A model generated the notes under the pieces. That model saw only the letters and a program-made list of their open reading frames with translations, was not told the DNA's origin and made no database searches. Below, in pieces: positions 58,528 to 64,000 of a DNA stretch of 64,000 bases. The translations under genes and the position numbers were made by a program. Origin of the DNA: Lenzites betulinus (lineage: Eukaryota; Basidiomycota; Agaricomycetes; Polyporales; Polyporaceae); assembly GCA_022264855.1 (NCBI GenBank), contig JABYQU010000014.1, positions 620,001 to 684,000 on the forward strand. Reading direction: 5' to 3'. How positions within the stretch are numbered: the stretch's first letter is position 1; each line of letters opens with the position of its first letter.

Positions 58528-60491
58528 GCCCCCTAGGGGACGCGACGCCCATCGTCATGATCACATCGATGCAGTGCCGCGCGCCCCGCGTCCAGTCCTC
58601 GACTTCCTCCTCTCGCTGCCCAGATCTCTCCCGGGCCTTCAAAGTGACTCGGACTGATCATCAGCAGCGCTAGCACGCTGCCCGTCCCATTCGAATTCTC
58701 AGTCGACTCAATCACCAGCCTCCAGGCCACGCTCGACGACTATAGCGGCAGCTGACCGCTGCTGTGCCTTGCCCCCGGGACTGACCCACATTACATACTA
58801 CATACTTATATCTGCCGCGAGTCGCGGGGCACGCCACGATATACATCTCCCGACGGACAGTGCTTTGCCGCGCCACTCCTCGCACTTGCTTCCTGCCGAC
58901 CCCTCACGCGTGCCTACTGTGCTGAAGGCCTGACCCGCAACTCTGCAACGACTATCACTCCGTGCCTAGGACTGGGGCCCACGCTAGCTTGACTAGCAAG
59001 CGACCAACGAACGGACTCCGAAGGCAGACCGTGTCTGAGAAAGGGAGCGACGCACGATGGTGTTCGCACGGATGACCCCCGCGGACAAGGACGCGTTCTT
59101 CGCGCTCCTCGACGAGTTGAGTGCCCCGCTCCCCGCTTCCCGCCATCCTTTCTCCCCGCCATCCTCCCCTCATCCCGGTCGTGATGCCCGCGCGCACCTG
59201 AGCTAACATCCCCTCCCCCCTGCCCCTCCAGGTACTTCGCGTCCCGCCCAGACCTCTTCAGCGCGTCCGGCAGCGGCGGCGACAGCACCGCGAACAACGT
59301 CGCGGCAGGCAAAGCAGCCGCCGCGTCCGCGACGTCGGCGGCGGGCGGGGGCGCGCCCTCCGCCGCGAATAGGTAGAAGCGGCCTGATGCGGGGCGTACT
59401 ATCCACTTTCTCTTCCCCCACCCCTCATATCCTGCTCCTTCTGAATCCTGGGCGGGAGGTGTGCGCGCAACCAGAGCGATATTAACGCAAGCACACCGGA
59501 CAGGCGACGACGGCGGAGATCGGGAACTCGGTGGGGCGCGTCGCCGCCGCCGCGCTGCGCTTCAACCCCGCAGAGCAGACCCCGAGCGCGGGAGGGCCCG
59601 CGCCCGCCGCCGCCGCGCACGAACACGAGCTCGTCGAACGAGGAGCCCGCGGCGCCCCCGCCGGAGCACAACAAGCTGCAGCCTACACGAGTGCGTATCT
59701 CCTCCCTTTCTCCTCCCTCCTCCCTCTTCTCTCCCCCGGCACGCCGCCGCGAGCCACATTCGACCCTGAGTGGGGGAGTGGGCGGAGGCTGTTTATGAGT
59801 ATCATAGTGAGGTGAGTGCTGGTGGATTGGTGTGGTGGGATGGGATGGGGATGGAGAGTGCTGATTTGGGGCGTGTGCGTATCAGGACCCGGGCGATCTA
59901 GACTTGGAAGAGGGCGTGCGGGTATTGATTCTGGAGAAGACGTCGGACGACTGGTGCGTAGTGCTCGTGATCTTTGTCTTGTGGACATTTCCATTGACCG
60001 ACTTTGCTCGACGTACAGGTGAACGGGGGAGATCGACGGGCGGCGGGGGTTGGTCCCTGCGGCCTATGTCAAGATGCTCTGAGGAGTCCCGAGTTGCGTC
60101 TCAAAATGTGCTCTTGTCGTCGAAGGACGGTTCCGGGCCTGTGGGACTTTGACTTTGCGCCGGTATATGTTGTATCAGAGGCCTTCTCATATTATCTAAT
60201 GTTACCCGGGACCCATGCATGCACAGTCATTTATGCTGCTCGAAGAGCCCGTGGCACCCACACAAAGAGAAGCGATACAGCCATGTATTGTACACGCGCT
60301 ACAGATACATGCATCCGGTACGGTACGGGTATCTAGCGTCCTCAACAGCATCTCCACCGCGGGCATGCCGCCCCCGTCCCCGGGCAGACGGGCGGGCGGA
60401 CTGGCGGTATGTATGGCTACAAGCAACGCGCACACGCTCGCGGGGCAGAGTCCGTGCGCGGCAGGGTAAAGGGGTAGGTGGTGCAGGAAGG
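58528..60491. repeat. Segmental duplication, right copy (B)
   Basis: Direct-orientation copy of 52646-54945, about 340 bp shorter because of internal deletions, the largest in the exon 4 region of the SH3 gene. The segment 58783-59130 matches copy A with one mismatch at a constant offset of 5868 bp. The 3' flank (about 60150-60491) is also close to copy A (54620-54945). Confidence 0.9.
59057..60082 (+). pseudogene. Broken second copy of the SH3-domain gene
   Basis: Exon 1 (59057-59115) is identical in the coding part to copy A. In exon 2 (from 59232) a TAG at 59374-59376 stops the frame after 67 codons where copy A has TGG. The following donor has changed from GTGCGT to GGGCGT, exon 4 is mostly deleted (only its last bases remain near 59765-59815), and exon 6 (60019-60082) has TGA at 60020-60022 replacing the second Trp of the SH3 WW pair. 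Exon 5 (59886-59953) is intact in length and frame. With several independent lesions, no SH3 product is possible; a 67-aa N-terminal peptide could still be made. Confidence 0.9.
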
Positions 60492-60899
60492 GGGTGGTGA
60501 AGGGCTAGCGATGTGCGGAATAGTCCGGGGGCCGCGGCGCGAGCAGCAAAGAAAAAACGCGCCGGGGCGGGTACGTATACTAATACTACTACTACGGGGC
60601 GGAAGTGTCCGGCGGACGTGGACGAATCCGTGGGGTAGGGTGTGGAAGAAGTAAGAAGGGGTGTAAGGTAGTGTGTCCAGCAACGAGGCGAAAAGGAATG
60701 TGAGTACGTAAAAAAAGGCCAACAAATCGAAAAGCAGCGCGAGCACAAATGCGAGAACGAGAAGAAATAGTCCGTGTCCCACAGGAACCCCCGAGGAGAA
60801 AAAGGAAAAATTGGATGCGTTTGGTGTGCGCATGCGTCTCATGTCATGTCTTCATATCCCGTCGCCGTCTTCGTCCGCTCCGTCCGCGCCCGTGGCCGA
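60492..60899. other. Intergenic downstream of duplication copy B
   Basis: Unique sequence up to the stop codon of the PCL-type cyclin (minus strand), so it holds that gene's 3' region. A-rich on the plus strand near 60700-60810. No supported gene. Confidence 0.45.
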
Positions 60900-62476
60900 T
60901 CATACGTCCACAACCTGGGCCTGCTGGCTCCGGAACAGCGCCGACTTCGAGTGGGCGAGTCTCCGGAACGCGCTGCTCGTCGCAGGGGCCTCCACCTCGC
61001 CACCACCCTCCCGGTCGGGGCCCTTGGTCGCAGCCCACATCCGGGTCAGGAAGTTCCCGCCGGTAGCCCGCGAGATCGAGGGCATCGTCGCGGACGGCGC
61101 CACGGAACTCCCCTCGGGGTACGAGCGCGAGCGGTCCGTTCCCCTGCCCAGACCAGGACGGGTCTGGAGGAGGGTCTCGTGGACGGCTTGCGACGGTGAA
61201 GACTCCGGGGTCGGTGACGACATGGGTGACCGACTGGGGCTGGGCACGTCGTGCATTGAGAGCCGCTTCAGCTCGCTCACGGTGGCTCCCGCCGTCGCAT
61301 CGCTCCGAACAGTGCATGTCGACGCCGTGGAGACCTTGCGTCCCTGCCTGTGGCGGTACGCATAGTGCACAGGCTGCAGCGAGATCTTCTTGTGCTCGCC
61401 AAGGACCTGTTCACCCTCGCAGATCTCGACCTCGAACTCCTCGTCGGAGCCGTCTGCGGACGAGAGGGACGACGGGGACGACGAGCCGCTGTCGCACGTG
61501 AGGCCGCCCATCTCCGAGTCCTCGCTGTGGCTCCTCGTGCTCACGCTGTTGAGTGTGCTGCTGGATGACGCACGCGACAAGCTCTGCGGGCGCGACTCTG
61601 CGTCCGTAGTGGGCACGTTGAGGTACTGCGATGAGAGACGCTTGACGAAGCTCTGCATGGTCGCGAGGGGCGCCGCCGGTGAGGGGAGCGCGCCCTCCGA
61701 GGGGCTCGGGGGCGGGGCGGATATATGCGCCTGTACGCGAGCCTTAGCACGAGTGACCGCGGCGGCACGAGCCTCCTTGGCGGCGGGCTCGGGTGCGGCA
61801 CGCGTCTTGGGCAGGAAGGGTGCGAATTGGCGGAGGGCCTCCTCCTCATCGAAGCGGAGGTCATAGTTGAGCAGGAAGAGCAGCTGCTTCTCCATGAGGT
61901 TGACCTCAGCCAGTTCGAATAACCGTCCGTAGGAAACCCAGTTCTTGTTCTTCGGCGACGAATCATTGAGGTACTTGGCGGCCACAATGAGCGTCGCGAG
62001 GAACACGCGGTGCCGTGTGCAAGGCATGCCTATATGCGAGTGAAAAAAAGGAATCGGTGTATGCGGTGAATATTCAGCCATGTAGCGAGAGTCTGAGCGG
62101 ACGTACCCTTCGCCATCTTCGGCAACTTGGACCGCAGACGCTCGAGGTAAATGAGCGTTGTGAGCAGCGTCGGTACCTGCACATGCGAAGTCTGGCAGAT
62201 GAAGATGATGAAGTCCTGGAGGCTCGGGAGCGTCGACGCCGGCGCCTGGCCCTGCTGATCCGCGGCCGCAGGCTTGCTCGGGGTGTGAGGCGGGGTGGGG
62301 AGGGCCGCATCGGCCGGCTCCTCAGCCAGGGTGATGACCCGGGTCGTCTGCAGCGCAATGTACTGGATCATGTCGTAGGACACGGGCTGGCACATGAGGT
62401 GGACGAGCTCGCGGTTGTGGATGGAGCGGGGGAGGAGGGAGGCGGGATGGCGGAGGTCGGAGGAGGTTGAAGACAT
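60900..62476 (-). CDS. PCL1/PCL2-type G1 cyclin (Pho85 partner)
   Basis: Two exons, 62476-62107 and 62029-60900 (499 aa). The cyclin box spans about residues 20-190: [120 protein letters not shown]. This is the canonical fungal Pcl1/Pcl2/Pcl9 signature; such cyclins act with Pho85-type kinases at G1/S and in polarity. The C-terminal half is Ser/Pro-rich with an acidic patch ([20 protein letters not shown]). The 77 nt intron sits in the middle of the box, at a different place from the introns of the 43632-45215 cyclin, so they are not a recent tandem pair. Confidence 0.92.
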
Positions 62477-63883
62477 GATGAGAGCGGCTGGATGCACGCG
62501 TGGAGGAGGTGGGGGCTCGGGGGGAGGTTGAGAGAGTGTGAGGGATATAGAAAGGGGGTGTTTGCCCGTCGAGGGCGAAAGCAAAAAACAGAAGAATAAA
62601 AGGGAGCAGGCAGACGTCGTTGCGCGCTGGGCAAGCCTTTATGGACCCCGGACGGGGGACAAACAAGCGCACACCCGGGGCTGCTCGATCGGCGTCGCGG
62701 TGGTTCGAATTAAGCAGCCTTCTCGGACGCGGGGTTTGGTGAAGTGGGCGTGAAGGGGACAAGCACAAGCACAAGCGCGAGAACAAGCGCAGAGATATGC
62801 AGCGGGGAATGCAGAGAGGTCCAGTGACGCAGAGCAAGGGCGTGTCGCAACGCGCAAGGAAACAATACACAAGAGAATGCGCGGATTTTGTGTGCGGGGG
62901 AGGCTGGCGGTCGGGGATGAGGCGGACGGGCCAGGTCTATGGCTTCCGAGTAAGACGTTTCCCTGACATCGGCTCATCCGTCAAACGCCTCCTCTCAGAG
63001 TTTGGGATCGTCGCCTGCATCCGAATACCCTGTCAAAGAACCGTGCTCGGCGCAGAATCATTTTGCAATTTACCTACGTGCGTGGACACCGTAACAGGTG
63101 GATTACTTCCACATCGTGGTTGGCGTTGAGTACAAGCGCCACAAAGCCTCCGGCTGCTTCTTGACCCCATCGGCGATCTCGCTTAGCAGATAGACGCCCG
63201 TTTCATGCATTAGCATATAAACTATTGTTATAGCTGTGAAGCTTTGAAGAGCTCGACAGACCTTGACAGACCCCTGCGGAAATACACAGAGAGACCTTCG
63301 GGGGCTCGGATCTCAGACCTGGGGGCGATTCTTAGCCTGCCAAGGTAGTTAGCAGATACGGCGTGGAGTTGTGCACGCCTACTAAGCGTGGTCTTTCGCC
63401 GCCCGAAGCAGGCCACTGCGTTCGAAACAAGTTGTACAGCCTACAAATGCTGTGCTGTGTGACTGTAGCGATAGCCTATGGTATACTACGAGTAACTTAA
63501 ACCTACACGCCAGGTGAGTCGAGCGGAGGACCTGGGCAAGACGCGTGACGTAACGCGACATGATGGCGGCGGCGTGCTCGCGCTGCGGGATAACGCCGGA
63601 CGGAAAACGTGTCCTCCGCTCGGACTGGGCCCGCGTCCCCATCCATCCATCTTCTCCTCGTCCACGTACTTGCCTGTCGATACCCGTCTGCCTGTCGCTC
63701 GTGCTCCCCGGTTCTGCTACTAGACTTCTATTCTACCAATCTTCAACCCTCTACCACTTCAAGGCATCTCCGAGATTCCGCTGCGGCGCGCGGAGCACGG
63801 CGCTCTTAGACCGGACTACCACCGCTCGCGGTCTCTCTGAACACCTCTTTCTCTACCCTAGTCTACGAGCGCGCGATTGTGCG
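62477..63883. other. 1.4 kb divergent intergenic region
   Basis: Promoter space of the PCL-type cyclin (minus) and the UAA transporter gene (plus). C/T-rich stretches near 63640-63760 and 63840-63870 precede the transporter ATG. No supported gene within. Confidence 0.5.
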
Positions 63884-63978
63884 ATGAGTACGGGTGAAAT
63901 CGTGCGCACGGGTCTGACCCTCGCCGCCCTCACCGATTGGACGACTACTCTCTCCCTCATCTTCGGCGGATGCTGTAG
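63884..63978 (+). CDS. First exon of a UAA-family nucleotide-sugar transporter (partial)
   Basis: ATG at 63884, 31 codons and two bases, ending at a GTCAGT donor at 63979; the rest lies beyond the window. The encoded start, MSTGEIVRTGLTLAALTDWT then TTTLSLIFGGCC, has the hydrophobic first helix and LSLIFGGCC motif seen at the N-terminus of UAA transporters (UDP-GlcNAc/UDP-xylose carriers of ER and Golgi, Yea4/SLC35B4-like). The identification rests on one short exon. Confidence 0.6.
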
Positions 63979-64000
63979 GTCAGTCGCTTCACTACCCCCC

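Noticed and set aside
62695..62715. B-box-like GGTTCGAATTAAG
   Set aside because: The consensus GGTTCGANNCC is not met and no acceptor stem or A box can be drawn.

Overview
The window looks like a chromosomal piece of a filamentous basidiomycete, most likely an Agaricomycete. Nearly all genes are split by short GT-AG introns (mostly 46-70 nt), the genome is fairly GC-rich, genes are compact and on both strands, and several protein types are ones usually seen in basidiomycetes. Exon chains were assembled by hand from reading frames, splice consensus and conserved family motifs. I checked that exon lengths sum to whole codons, but nothing was compared with a database.

Layout. 0-10 kb: the 3' end of a single-pass membrane protein gene, a DUF3445 (heme-dependent N-demethylase-like) gene, NUG1 (nucleolar GTPase), and a very long MDR-fold protein on the minus strand. 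10-21 kb: mostly gene-free, interrupted only by an Atf1-type bZIP gene. 21-28 kb: two related aldo-keto reductase genes, the second visibly damaged, flanking a divergent RPL18 / SR-type RRM gene pair. 28-46 kb: a housekeeping-rich stretch with TTI2 and SWD1 (head to head), a PHO80-type cyclin, an unrecognised gene, GTB1, RPL2, an FGGY sugar kinase and a PCL-type cyclin. 46-52 kb: RPS25 divergent from a long Q/G-rich SS18-like gene. 52-60 kb: a 2 kb segmental duplication with an intact SH3-domain gene in the left copy and a broken one in the right copy, separated by a coiled-coil gene with an apparent frameshift. 60-64 kb: a second PCL-type cyclin and the first exon of a nucleotide-sugar (UAA) transporter.

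Functional themes. Translation and ribosome biogenesis are represented by NUG1, RPL18, RPL2 and RPS25. Chromatin and transcription are represented by SWD1 (COMPASS), TTI2 (PIKK assembly), the SS18-like subunit and the bZIP factor. Three PHO85-type cyclin genes lie on the minus strand within 30 kb. No transposon with recognisable coding capacity, CRISPR array, rRNA or tRNA gene was found. The most unusual items are the mosaic duplication with its pseudogene, the decaying reductase paralogue, a run of four stem-loops between two convergent genes, and three genes whose first coding exon is only the ATG.
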